64,000 nt of DNA, taken from NCBI GenBank assembly GCA_903813345.2, contig CAIIXF020000001.1, positions 25,471,915 through 25,535,914 of the forward strand. The letters run 5' to 3'. Every line of letters begins with the position of its first letter. Positions within the stretch are counted from its first letter, which is position 1. Of the stretch, positions 27,001 through 39,000 are shown piece by piece. A model generated the notes under the pieces. The model was not told the DNA's origin. It searched no databases and was given only the letters and a program-made list of their open reading frames with translations. A program made the translations under genes and the position numbers. Source of the DNA: Owenia fusiformis. Lineage: Eukaryota; Annelida; Polychaeta; Sabellida; Oweniidae.

Positions 27001-30000
27001 CAGCTACTGTTGTTGTAACATCAGCCGTTGTTGCATCAGCAACTGTTGTTGTAGCATCAGCTGCAGTTGTGTCAGCCACTGTAGTTGTGTCAGCTACTGT
27101 TGTTGTAACATCAGCCGTTGTTGCATCAGCAACTGTTGTTGTAGCATCAGCTGCAGTTGTGTCAGCCACTGTAGTTGTAGCATCAGCTGCTGTAGTATCT
27201 GCCGTAGTTGCGTCAGCCACTGTAGTTGTGTCAGCTACTGTTGTTGTAACGTCAGCCGTTGTTGCACCTGCAACTGTTGTTGTAGCATCAGCTGTAGTTG
27301 TGTCAGCCACTGTACTTGTAGCATCAGCTGCTGTAGTATCTGCCGTAGTTGCGTCAGCCACTGTAGTTGTGTCAGCAACTGCTGTTGTAACATCAGCCGT
27401 TGTTGCATCAGCAACTGTTGTTATAGCATCAGCTGCAGTTGTGTCAACCACTGTAGTTGTAGCATCAGCTGCTGTAGTATCTGCCGTAGTTGGGTCAGCC
27501 ACTGTAGTTGTGTCAGCTACTGCTGTTGTAACATCAGCCGTTGTTGCATCAGCAACTGTTGTTGTAGCATCAGCTGCAGTTGTGTCAGCCACTGTAGTTG
27601 TAGCATCAGCTGCTGTAGTATCTGCCGTAGTTGCGTCAGCCACTGTAGTTGTGTCAGCAACTGCTGTTGTAACATCAGCCGTTGTTGCATCAGCAACTGT
27701 TGTTGTAGCATCAGCTGCAGTTGTGTCAGCCACTGTAGTTGTAGCATCAGCTGCTGTAGTATCTGCCGTAGTTGCGTCAGCCACTGTAGTTGTGTCAGCT
27801 ACTGTTGTTGTAACATCAGCCGTTGTTGCATCAGCAACTGTTGTTTTAGCATCAGCTGTAGTTGTGTCAGCCACTGTACTTGTAGCATCAGCTGCTGTAG
27901 TATCTGCCGTAGTTGCGTCAGCCACTGTAGTTGTGTCAGTAACTGCTGTTGTAACATCAGCCGTTGTTGCATCAGCAACTGTTGTTGTAACACCAGCCGT
28001 TGTTGCATCAGCAACTGTTGTTGTGGCATCAGCTGTAGTTGTGTCAGCCACTGTACTTGTAGCATCAGCTGCTGTAGTATCTGCCGTAGTTGCGTCAGCC
28101 ACTGTAGTTGTGTCAGCAACTGCTGTTGTAACATCAGCCGTTGTTGCATCAGCAACTGTTGTTGTAGCATCAGCTGCAGTTGTGTCAACCACTGTAGTTG
28201 TAGCATCAGCTGCTGTAGTATCTGCCGTAGTTGGGTCAGCCACTGTAGTTGTGTCAGCTACTGCTGTTGTAACATCAGCCGTTGTTGCATCAGCAACTGT
28301 TGTTGTAGCATCAGCTGCAGTTGTGTCAGCCACTGTAGTTGTAGCATCAGCTGCTGTAGTATCTGCCGTAGTTGCGTCAGCCACTGTAGTTGTGTCAGCA
28401 ACTGCTGTTGTAACATCAGCCGTTGTTGCATCAGCAACTGTTGTTGTAGCATCAGCTGCAGTTGTGTCAGCCACTGTAGTTGTAGCATCAGCTGCTGTAG
28501 TATCTGCCGTAGTTGCGTCAGCCACTGTAGTTGTGCCAGCTACTGTTGTTGTAACATCAGCCGTTGTTGCATCAGCAACTGTTGTTTTAGCATCAGCTGT
28601 AGTTGTGTCAGCCACTGTATTTGTAGCATCAGCTGCTGTAGTATCTGCCGTAGTTGCGTCAGCCACTGTAGTTGTGTCAGTAACTGCTGTTGTAACATCA
28701 GCCGTTGTTGCATCAGCAACTGTTGTTGTAACATCAGCCGTTGTTGCATCAGCAACTGTTGTTGTAGCATCAGCTGTAGTTGTGTCAGCCACTGTACTTG
28801 TAGCATCAGCTGCTGTAGTATCTGCCGTAGTTGCGTCAGCCACTGTAGTTGTGTCAGCTACTGTTGTTGTAATATCAGCCGTTGTTGCATCAGCAACTGT
28901 TGTTGTAGCATCAGCTGCAGTTGTGTCAGCCACTGTAGTTGTAGCATCAGCTGCTGTAGTATCTGCCGTAGTTGCGTCAGCCACTGTAGTTGTGTCAGCT
29001 ACTGTTGTTGTAATATCAGCCGTTGTTGCATCAGCAACTGTTGTTGTAGCATCAGCTGCAGTTGTGTCAGCCACTGTAGTTGTAGCTTCAGCTGCTGTAG
29101 TATCTGCCGTAGTTGCGTCAGCCACTGCAGTTGTGTCAGCTACTGTTGTTGTAACATCAGTCGTTGTTGCATCAGCAACTGTTGTTGTAGCATCAGCTGC
29201 AGTTGTGTCAGCCACTGTAGTTGTAGCATCAGCTGCTGTAGTATCTGCCGTAGTTGCGTCAGCCACTGTAGTTGTGTCAGCTACTGTTGTTGTAATATCA
29301 GCCGTTGTTGCATCAGCAACTGTTGTTGTAGCATCAGCTGCAGTTGTGTCAGCCACTGTAGTTGTAGCTTCAGCTGCTGTAGTATCTGCCGTAGTTGCGT
29401 CAGCCACTGCAGTTGTGTCAGCTACTGTTGTTGTAACATCAGTCGTTGTTGCATCAGCAACTGTTGTTGTAGCATCAGCTGCAGTTGTGTCAGCCACTGT
29501 AGTTGTAGCATCAGCTGCTGTAGTATCTGCCGTAGTTGCGTCAGCCACTGTAGTTGTGTCAGCAACTGCTGTTGTAACATCAGCCGTTGTTGCATGAGCA
29601 ACTGTTGTTGTAGCATCAGCTGCAGTTGTGTCAGCCACTGTAGTTGTAGCATCAGCTGCTGTAGTATCTGCCGTAGTTGCGTCAGCCACTGTAGTTGTGT
29701 CAGCAACTGCTGTTGTAACATCAGCCGTTGTTGCATCAGCAGCTGTTGTTGTAGCATCAGCTGCAGTTGTGTCAGCCACTGTAGTTGTAGCATCAGCTGC
29801 TGTAGTATCTGCCGTAGTTGCGTCAGCCACTGTAGTTGTGTCAGCTACTGTTGTTGTAACATCAGCCGTTGTTGCATCAGCAACTGTTGTTTTAGCATCA
29901 GCTGTAGTTGTGTCAGCCACTGTACTTGTAGCATCAGCTGCTGTAGTATCTGCCGTAGTTGCGTCAGCCACTGTAGTTGTGTCAGTAACTGCTGTTGTAA

Positions 30001-33000
30001 CATCAGCCGTTGTTGCATCAGCAACTGTTGTTGTAGCATCAGCTGTAGTTGTGTCAGCCACTGCTGTTGTAACATCAGCTGCATCAGCTGCTGTAGTATC
30101 TGCCGTAGTTGCGTCAGCCACTGTAGTTGTGTCAGTAACTGCTGTTGTAACATCAGCCGTTGTTGCATCAGCAACTGTTGTTGTAACATCAGCCGTTGTT
30201 GCATCAGCAACTGTTGTTGTAGCATCAGCTGTAGTTGTGTCAGCCACTGTACTTGTAGCATCAGCTGCTGTAGTATCTGCCGTAGTTGCGTCAGCCACTG
30301 TAGTTGTGTCAGCAACTGCTGTTGTAACATCAGCCGTTGTTGCATCAGCAACTGTTGTTGTAGCATCAGCTGCAGTTGTGTCAGCCACTGTAGTTGTAGC
30401 ATCAGCTGCTGTAGTATCTGCCGTAGTTGCGTCAGCCACTGTAGTTGTGTCAGCTACTGTTGTTGTAATATCAGCCGTTGTTGCATCAGCAACTGTTGTT
30501 GTAGCATCAGCTGCAGTTGTGTCAGCCACTGTAGTTGTAGCATCAGCTGCTGTAGTATCTGCCGTAGTTGCGTCAGCCACTGTAGTTGTGTCAGCTACTG
30601 TTGTTGTAACGTCAGCCGTTGTTGCACCTGCAACTGTTGTTGTAGCATCAGCTGTAGTTGTGTCAGCCACTGTACTTGTAGCATCAGCTGCTGTAGTATC
30701 TGCCGTAGTTGCGTCAGCCACTGTAGTTGTGTCAGCAACTGCTGTTGTAACATCAGCCGTTGTTGCATCAGCAACTGTTGTTGTAGCATCAGCTGCAGTT
30801 GTGTCAGCCACTGTAGTTGTAGCATCAGCTGCTGTAGTATCTGCCGTAGTTGGGTCAGCCACTGTAGTTGTGTCAGCTACTGTTGTTGTAACATCAGTCG
30901 TTGTTGCATCAGCAACTGTTGTTGTAGCATCAGCTGCAGTTGTGTCAGCCACTGTAGTTGTAGCATCAGCTGCTGTAGTATCTGCCGTAGTTGCGTCAGC
31001 CACTGTAGTTGTGTCAGCAACTGCTGTTGTAACATCAGCCGTTGTTGCATCAGCAACTGTTGTTGTAGCATCAGCTGCAGTTGTGTCAGCCACTGTAGTT
31101 GTAGCATCAGCTGCTGTAGTATCTGCCGTTGTTGCGTCAGCCACTGTAGTTGTGTCAGCAACTGCTGTTGTAACATCAGCCGTTGTTGCATCAGCAACTG
31201 TTGTTGTAGCATCAGCTGCAGTTGTGTCAGCCACTGTAGTTGTAGCATCAGCTGCTGTAGTATCTGCCGTAGTTGCGTCAGCCACTGTAGTTGTGTCAGC
31301 AACTGCTGTTGTAACATCAGCCGTTGTTGCATCAGCAACTGTTGTTGTAGCATCAGCTGCATTTGTGTCAGCCACTGTAGTTGTAGCATCAGCTGCTGTA
31401 GTATCTGCCGTAGTTGCGTCAGCCACTGTAGTTGTGTCAGCAACTGCTGTTGTAACATCAGCCGTTGTTGCATCAGCAACTGTTGTTGTAGCATCAGCTG
31501 CAGTTGTGTCAGCCACTGTAGTTGTAGCATCAGCTGCTGTAGTATCTGCCGTAGTTGCGTCAGCCACTGTAGTTGTGTCAGCTACTGTTGTTGTAACATC
31601 AGCCGTTGTTGCATCAGCAACTGTTGTTGTAGCATCAGCTGCAGTTGTGTCAGCCACTGTAGTTGTAGCATCAGCTGCTGTAGTATCTGCCGTAGTTGCG
31701 TCAGCCACTGTAGATGTGTCAGCTACTGTTGTTGTGTCAGCCGTTGTTGCATCAGCAACTGTTGTTGAAGCATCAGCTGCAGTTGCGTCAGTCACTGTAG
31801 TTGTGTCAGCAACTGCTGTTGTAACATCAGCCGTTGTTGCATCAGCAACTGTTGTTGTAGCATCAGCTGCAATTGTGTCAGCCACTGTAGTTGTAGCATC
31901 AGCTGCTGTAGTATCTGCCGTAGTTGCGTCAGTCACTGTAGTTGTGTCAGCAACTGCTGTTGTAACATCAGCCGTTGTTGCATCAGCAACTGTTGTTGTA
32001 ACATCAGCTGCAGTTGTGTCAGCCACTGTAGTTGTAGCATCAGCTGCTGTAGTATCTGCCGTAGTTGCGTCAGCCACTGTAGTTGTGTCAGCAACTGCTG
32101 TTGTAACATCAGCCGTTGTTGCATCAGCAACTGTTGTAGCATCAGCTGCAGTTGTGTCAGCCACTGTAGTTGTAGCATCAGCTGCTGTAGTATCTGCCGT
32201 TGTTGCGTCAGCCACTGTAGTTGTGTCAGCAACTGCTGTTGTAACATCAGCCGTTGTTGCATCAGCAACTGTTGTTGTAGCATCAGCTGCAGTTGTGTCA
32301 GCCACTGTAGTTGTAGCATCAGCTGCTGTAGTATCTGCCGTAGTTGCGTCAGCCACTGTAGTTGTGTCAGCTACTGTTGTTGTAACGTCAGCCGTTGTTG
32401 CACCTGCAACTGTTGTTGTAGCATCAGCTGTAGTTGTGTCAGCCACTGTACTTGTAGCATCAGCTGCTGTAGTATCTGCTGTAGTTGCGTCAGCCACTGT
32501 AGTTGTGTCAGCAACTGCTGTTGTAACATCAGCCGTTGTTGCATCAGCAACTGTTGTTGTAGCATCAGCTGCAGTTGTGTCAGCCACTGTAGTTGTAGCA
32601 TCAGCTGCTGTAGTATCTGCCGTAGTTGGGTCAGCCACTGTAGTTGTGTCAGCTACTGTTGTTGTAACATCAGTCGTTGTTGCATCAGCAACTGTTGTTG
32701 TAGCATCAGCTGCAGTTGTGTCAGCCACTGTAGTTGTAGCATCAGCTGCTGTAGTATCTGCCGTAGTTGCGTCAGCCACTGTAGTTGTGTCAGCAACTGC
32801 TGTTGTAACATCAGCCGTTGTTGCATCAGCAACTGTTGTTGTAGCATCAGCTGCAGTTGTGTCAGCCACTGTAGTTGTAGCATCAGCTGCTGTAGTATCT
32901 GCCGTAGTTGCGTCAGCCACTGTAGTTGTGTCAGCAACTGCTGTTGTAACATCAGCCGTTGTTGCATCAGCAACTGTTGTTGTAGCATCAGCTGCAGTTG

Positions 33001-36000
33001 TGTCAGCCACTGTAGTTGTAGCATCAGCTGCTGTAGTATCTGCCGTAGTTGCGTCAGCCACTGTAGTTGTGTCAGCAACTGCTGTTGTAACATCAGCCGT
33101 TGTTGCATCAGCAACTGTTATTGTAGCATCAGCTGCAGTTGTGTCAGCCACTGTAGTTGTAGCATCAGCTGCTGTAGTATCTGCCGTAGTTGCGTCAGCC
33201 ACTGTAGTTGTGTCAGCAACTGCTGTTGTAACATCAGCCGTTGTTGCATCAGCAACTGTTGTTGTAGCATCAGCTGCAGTTGTGTCAGCCACTGTAGTTG
33301 TAGCATCAGCTGCTGTAGTATCTGCCGTAGTTGCGTCAGCCACTGTAGTTGTGTCAGCTATTGTTGTTGTAACATCAGCCGTTGTTGCATCAGCAACTGT
33401 TGTTGTAGCATCAGCTGCAGTTGTGTCAGCCACTGAAGTTGTAGCATCAGCTGCTGTAGTATCTGCCGTAGTTGCGTCAGCCACTGTAGTTGTGTCAGCA
33501 ACTGCTGTTGTAACATCAGCCGTTGTTGCATCAGCAACTGTTGTTGTAGCATCAGCTGCAGTTGTGTCAGCCACTGTAGTTGTAGCATCAGCTGCTGTAG
33601 TATCTGCCGTAGTTGCGCCAGCCACTGTAGTTGTGTCAGCAACTGCTGTTGTAACATCAGCCGTTGTTGCATCAGCAACTGTTGTAGCATCAGCTGCAGT
33701 TGTGTCAGCCACTGTAGTTGTAGCATCAGCTGCTGTAGTATCTGCCGTAGTTGCGTCAGCCACTGTAGTTGTGTCAGCAACTGCTGTTGTAACATCAGCC
33801 GTTGTTGCATCAGCAACTGTTGTTGTAGCATCAGCTGCAGTTGTGTCAGCCACTGTAGTTGTAGCATCAGCTGCTGTAGTATCTGCCGTAGTTGCGTCAG
33901 CCACTGTAGTTGTGTCAGCAACTGCTGTTGTAACATCAGCCGTTGTTGCATCAGCAACTGTTGTTGTAGCATCAGCTGCAGTTGTGTCAGCCACTGTAGT
34001 TGTAGCATCAGCTGCTGTAGTATCTGCCGTAGTTGCGTCAGCCACTGTAGTTGTGTCAGCAACTGCTGTTGTAACATCAGCCGTTGTTGCATCAGCAACT
34101 GTTGTTGTAGCATCAGCTGCAGTTGTGTCAGCCACTGTAGTTGTAGCATCAGCTGCTGTAGTATCTGCCGTAGTTGCGTCAGCCACTGTAGTTGTGTCAG
34201 CTACTGTTGTTGTAACATCAGCCGTTGTTGCATCAGCAACTGTTGTTTTAGCATCAGCTGTAGTTGTGTCAGCCACTGTACTTGTAGCATCAGCTGCTGT
34301 AGTATCTGCCGTAGTTGCGTCAGCCACTGTAGTTGTGTCAGTAACTGCTGTTGTAACATCAGCCGTTGTTGCATCAGCAACTGTTGTTGTAGCATCAGCT
34401 GTTGTTGTGTCAGCCACTGCTGTTGTAACATCAGCTGCATCAGCTGCTGTAGTATCTGCCGTAGTTGCGTCAGCCACTGTAGTTGTGTCAGTAACTGCTG
34501 TTGTAACATCAGCCGTTGTTGCATCAGCAACTGTTGTTGTAACATCAGCCGTTGTTGCATCAGCAACTGTTGTTGTAGCATTAGCTGTAGTTGTGTCAGC
34601 CACTGTACTTGTAGCATCAGCTGCTGTAGTATCTGCCGTAGTTGCGTCAGCCACTGTAGTTGTGTCAGCAACTGCTGTTGTAACATCAGCCGTTGTTGCA
34701 TCAGCAACTGTTGTTGTAGCATCAGCTGCAGTTGTGTCAGCCACTGTAGTTGTAGCATCAGCTGCTGTAGTATCTGCCGTAGTTGCGTCAGCCACTGTAG
34801 TTGTGTCAGCTACTGTTGTTGTAACGTCAGCCGTTGTTGCACCTGCAACTGTTGTTGTAGCATCAGCTGTAGTTGTGTCAGCCACTGTACTTGTAGCATC
34901 AGCTGCTGTAGTATCTGCCGTAGTTGCGTCAGCCACTGTAGTTGTGTCAGCAACTGCTGTTGTAACATCAGCCGTTGTTGAATCAGCAACTGTTGTTGTA
35001 GCATCAGCTGCAGTTGTGTCAGCCACTGTAGTTGTAGCATCAGCTGCTGTAGTATCTGCCGTAGTTGGGTCAGCCACTGTAGTTGTGTCAGCTACTGTTG
35101 TTGTAACATCAGTCGTTGTTGCATCAGCAACTGTTGTTGTAGCATCAGCTGCAGTTGTGTCAGCCACTGTAGTTGTAGCATCAGCTGCTGTAGTATCTGC
35201 CGTAGTTGCGTCAGCCACTGTAGTTGTGTCAGCAACTGCTGTTGTAACATCAGCCGTTGTTGCATCAGCAACTGTTGTTGTAGCATCAGCTGCAGTTGTG
35301 TCAGCCACTGTAGTTGTAGCATCAGCTGCTGTAGTATCTGCCGTAGTTGCGTCAGCCACTGTAGTTGTGTCAGCTACTGTTGTTGTAACGTCAGCCGTTG
35401 TTGCACCTGCAACTGTTGTTGTAGCATCAGCTGTAGTTGTGTCAGCCACTGTACTTGTAGCATCAGCTGCTGTAGTATCTGCCGTAGTTGCGTCAGCCAC
35501 TGTAGTTGTGTCAGCAACTGCTGTTGTAACATCAGCCGTTGTTGCATCAGCAACTGTTGTTGTAGCATCAGCTGCAGTTGTGTCAGCCACTGTAGTTGTA
35601 GCATCAGCTGCTGTAGTATCTGCCGTAGTTGGGTCAGCCACTGTAGTTGTGTCAGCTACTGTTGTTGTAACATCAGTCGTTGTTGCATCAGCAACTGTTG
35701 TTGTAGCATCAGCTGCAGTTGTGTCAGCCACTGTAGTTGTAGCATCAGCTGCTGTAGTATCTGCCGTAGTTGCGTCAGCCACTGTAGTTGTGTCAGCAAC
35801 TGCTGTTGTAACATCAGCCGTTGTTGCATCAGCAACTGTTGTTGTAGCATCAGCTGCAGTTGTGTCAGCCACTGTAGTTGTAGCATCAGCTGCTGTATTA
35901 TCTGCCGTTGTTGCGTCAGCCACTGTAGTTGTGTCAGCAACTGCTGTTGTAACATCAGCCGTTGTTGCATCAGCAACTGTTGTTGTAGCATCAGCTGCAG

Positions 36001-39000
36001 TTGTGTCAGCCACTGTAGTTGTAGCATCAGCTGCTGTAGTATCTGCCGTAGTTGCGTCAGCCACTGTAGTTGTGTCAGCAACTGCTGTTGTAACATCAGC
36101 CGTTGTTGCATCAGCAACTGTTGTTGTAGCATCAGCTGCATTTGTGTCAGCCACTGTAGTTGTAGCATCAGCTGCTGTAGTATCTGCCGTAGTTGCGTCA
36201 GCCACTGTAGTTGTGTCAGCAACTGCTGTTGTAACATCAGCCGTTGTTGCATCAGCAACTGTTGTTGTAGCATCAGCTGCAGTTGTGTCAGCCACTGTAG
36301 TTGTAGCATCAGCTGCTGTAGTATCTGCCGTAGTTGCGTCAGCCACTGTAGTTGTGTCAGCTACTGTTGTTGTAACATCAGCCGTTGTTGCATCAGCAAC
36401 TGTTGTTGTAGCATCAGCTGCAGTTGTGTCAGCCACTGTAGTTGTAGCATCAGCTGCTGTAGTATCTGCCGTAGTTGCGTCAGCCACTGTAGATGTGTCA
36501 GCTACTGTTGTTGTAACATCAGCCGTTGTTGCATCAGCAACTGTTGTTGAAGCATCAGCTGCAGTTGCGTCAGTCACTGTAGTTGTGTCAGCAACTGCTG
36601 TTGTAACATCAGCCGTTGTTGCATCAGCAACTGTTGTTGTAGCATCAGCTGCAATTGTGTCAGCCACTGTAGTTGTAGCATCAGCTGCTGTAGTATCTGC
36701 CGTAGTTGCGTCAGTCACTGTAGTTGTGTCAGCAACTGCTGTTGTAACATCAGCCGTTGTTGCATCAGCAACTGTTGTTGTAACATCAGCTGCAGTTGTG
36801 TCAGCCACTGTAGTTGTAGCATCAGCTGCTGTAGTATCTGCCGTAGTTGCGTCAGCCACTGTAGTTGTGTCAGCAACTGCTGTTGTAACATCAGCCGTTG
36901 TTGCATCAGCAACTGTTGTAGCATCAGCTGCAGTTGTGTCAGCCACTGTAGTTGTAGCATCAGCTGCTGTAGTATCTGCCGTTGTTGCGTCAGCCACTGT
37001 AGTTGTGTCAGCAACTGCTGTTGTAACATCAGCCGTTGTTGCATCAGCAACTGTTGTTGTAGCATCAGCTGCAGTTGTGTCAGCCACTGTAGTTGTAGCA
37101 TCAGCTGCTGTAGTATCTGCCGTAGTTGCGTCAGCCACTGTAGTTGTGTCAGCTACTGTTGTTGTAACGTCAGCCGTTGTTGCACCTGCAACTGTTGTTG
37201 TAGCATCAGCTGTAGTTGTGTCAGCCACTGTACTTGTAGCATCAGCTGCTGTAGTATCTGCTGTAGTTGCGTCAGCCACTGTAGTTGTGTCAGCAACTGC
37301 TGTTGTAACATCAGCCGTTGTTGCATCAGCAACTGTTGTTGTAGCATCAGCTGCAGTTGTGTCAGCCACTGTAGTTGTAGCATCAGCTGCTGTAGTATCT
37401 GCCGTAGTTGGGTCAGCCACTGTAGTTGTGTCAGCTACTGTTGTTGTAACATCAGTCGTTGTTGCATCAGCAACTGTTGTTGTAGCATCAGCTGCAGTTG
37501 TGTCAGCCACTGTAGTTGTAGCATCAGCTGCTGTAGTATCTGCCGTAGTTGCGTCAGCCACTGTAGTTGTGTCAGCAACTGCTGTTGTAACATCAGCCGT
37601 TGTTGCATCAGCAACTGCTGTTGTAGCATCAGCTGCAGTTGTGTCAGCCACTGTAGTTGTAGCATCAGCTGCTGTAGTATCTGCCGTAGTTGCGTCAGCC
37701 ACTGTAGTTGTGTCAGCAACTGCTGTTGTAACATCAGCCGTTGTTGCATCAGCAACTGTTGTTGTAGCATCAGCTGCAGTTGTGTCAGCCACTGTAGTTG
37801 TAGCATCAGCTGCTGTAGTATCTGCCGTAGTTGCGTCAGCCACTGTAGTTGTGTCAGCAACTGCTGTTGTAACATCAGCCGTTGTTGCATCAGCAACTGT
37901 TGTTGTAGCATCAGCTGCAGTTGTGTCAGCCACTGTAGTTGTAGCATCAGCTGCTGTAGTATCTGCCGTAGTTGCGTCAGCCACTGTAGTTGTGTCAGCA
38001 ACTGCTGTTGTAACATCAGCCGTTGTTGCATCAGCAACTGTTGTTGTAGCATCAGCTGCAGTTGTGTCAGCCACTGTAGTTGTAGCATCAGCTGCTGTAG
38101 TATCTGCCGTAGTTGCGTCAGCCACTGTAGTTGTGTCAGCTATTGTTGTTGTAACATCAGCCGTTGTTGCATCAGCAACTGTTGTTGTAGCATCAGCTGC
38201 AGTTGTGTCAGCCACTGAAGTTGTAGCATCAGCTGCTGTAGTATCTGCCGTAGTTGCGTCAGCCACTGTAGTTGTGTCAGCAACTGCTGTTGTAACATCA
38301 GCCGTTGTTGCATCAGCAACTGTTGTTGTAGCATCAGCTGCAGTTGTGTCAGCCACTGTAGTTGTAGCATCAGCTGCTGTAGTATCTGCCGTAGTTGCGC
38401 CAGCCACTGTAGTTGTGTCAGCAACTGCTGTTGTAACATCAGCCGTTGTTGCATCAGCAACTGTTGTAGCATCAGCTGCAGTTGTGTCAGCCACTGTAGT
38501 TGTAGCATCAGCTGCTGTAGTATCTGCCGTAGTTGCGTCAGCCACTGTAGTTGTGTCAGCAACTGCTGTTGTAACATCAGCCGTTGTTGCATCAGCAACT
38601 GTTGTTGTAGCATCAGCTGCAGTTGTGTCAGCAACTGTAGTTGTAGCATCAGCTGCTGTAGTATCTGCCGTAGTTGCGTCAGCCACTGTAGTTGTGTCAG
38701 CAACTGCTGTTGTAACATCAGCCGTTGTTGCATCAGCAACTGTTGTTGTAGCATCAGCTGCAGTTGTGTCAGCCACTGTAGTTGTAGCATCAGCTGCTGT
38801 AGTATCTGCCGTAGTTGCGTCAGCCACTGTAGTTGTGTCAGCAACTGCTGTTGTAACATCAGCCGTTGTTGCATCAGCAACTGTTGTTGTAGCATCAGCT
38901 GCAGTTGTGTCAGCCACTGTAGTTGTAGCATCAGCTGCTGTAGTATCTGCCGTAGTTGCGTCAGCCACTGTAGTTGTGTCAGCAACTGCTGTTGTAACAT

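Noticed and set aside
29594-31768. Cysteine- and serine-rich plus frame (SNCCCSISC pattern)
   Set aside because: A third-frame shadow of the array. It opens only where a private TGA removes the other frame and ends arbitrarily within a unit.
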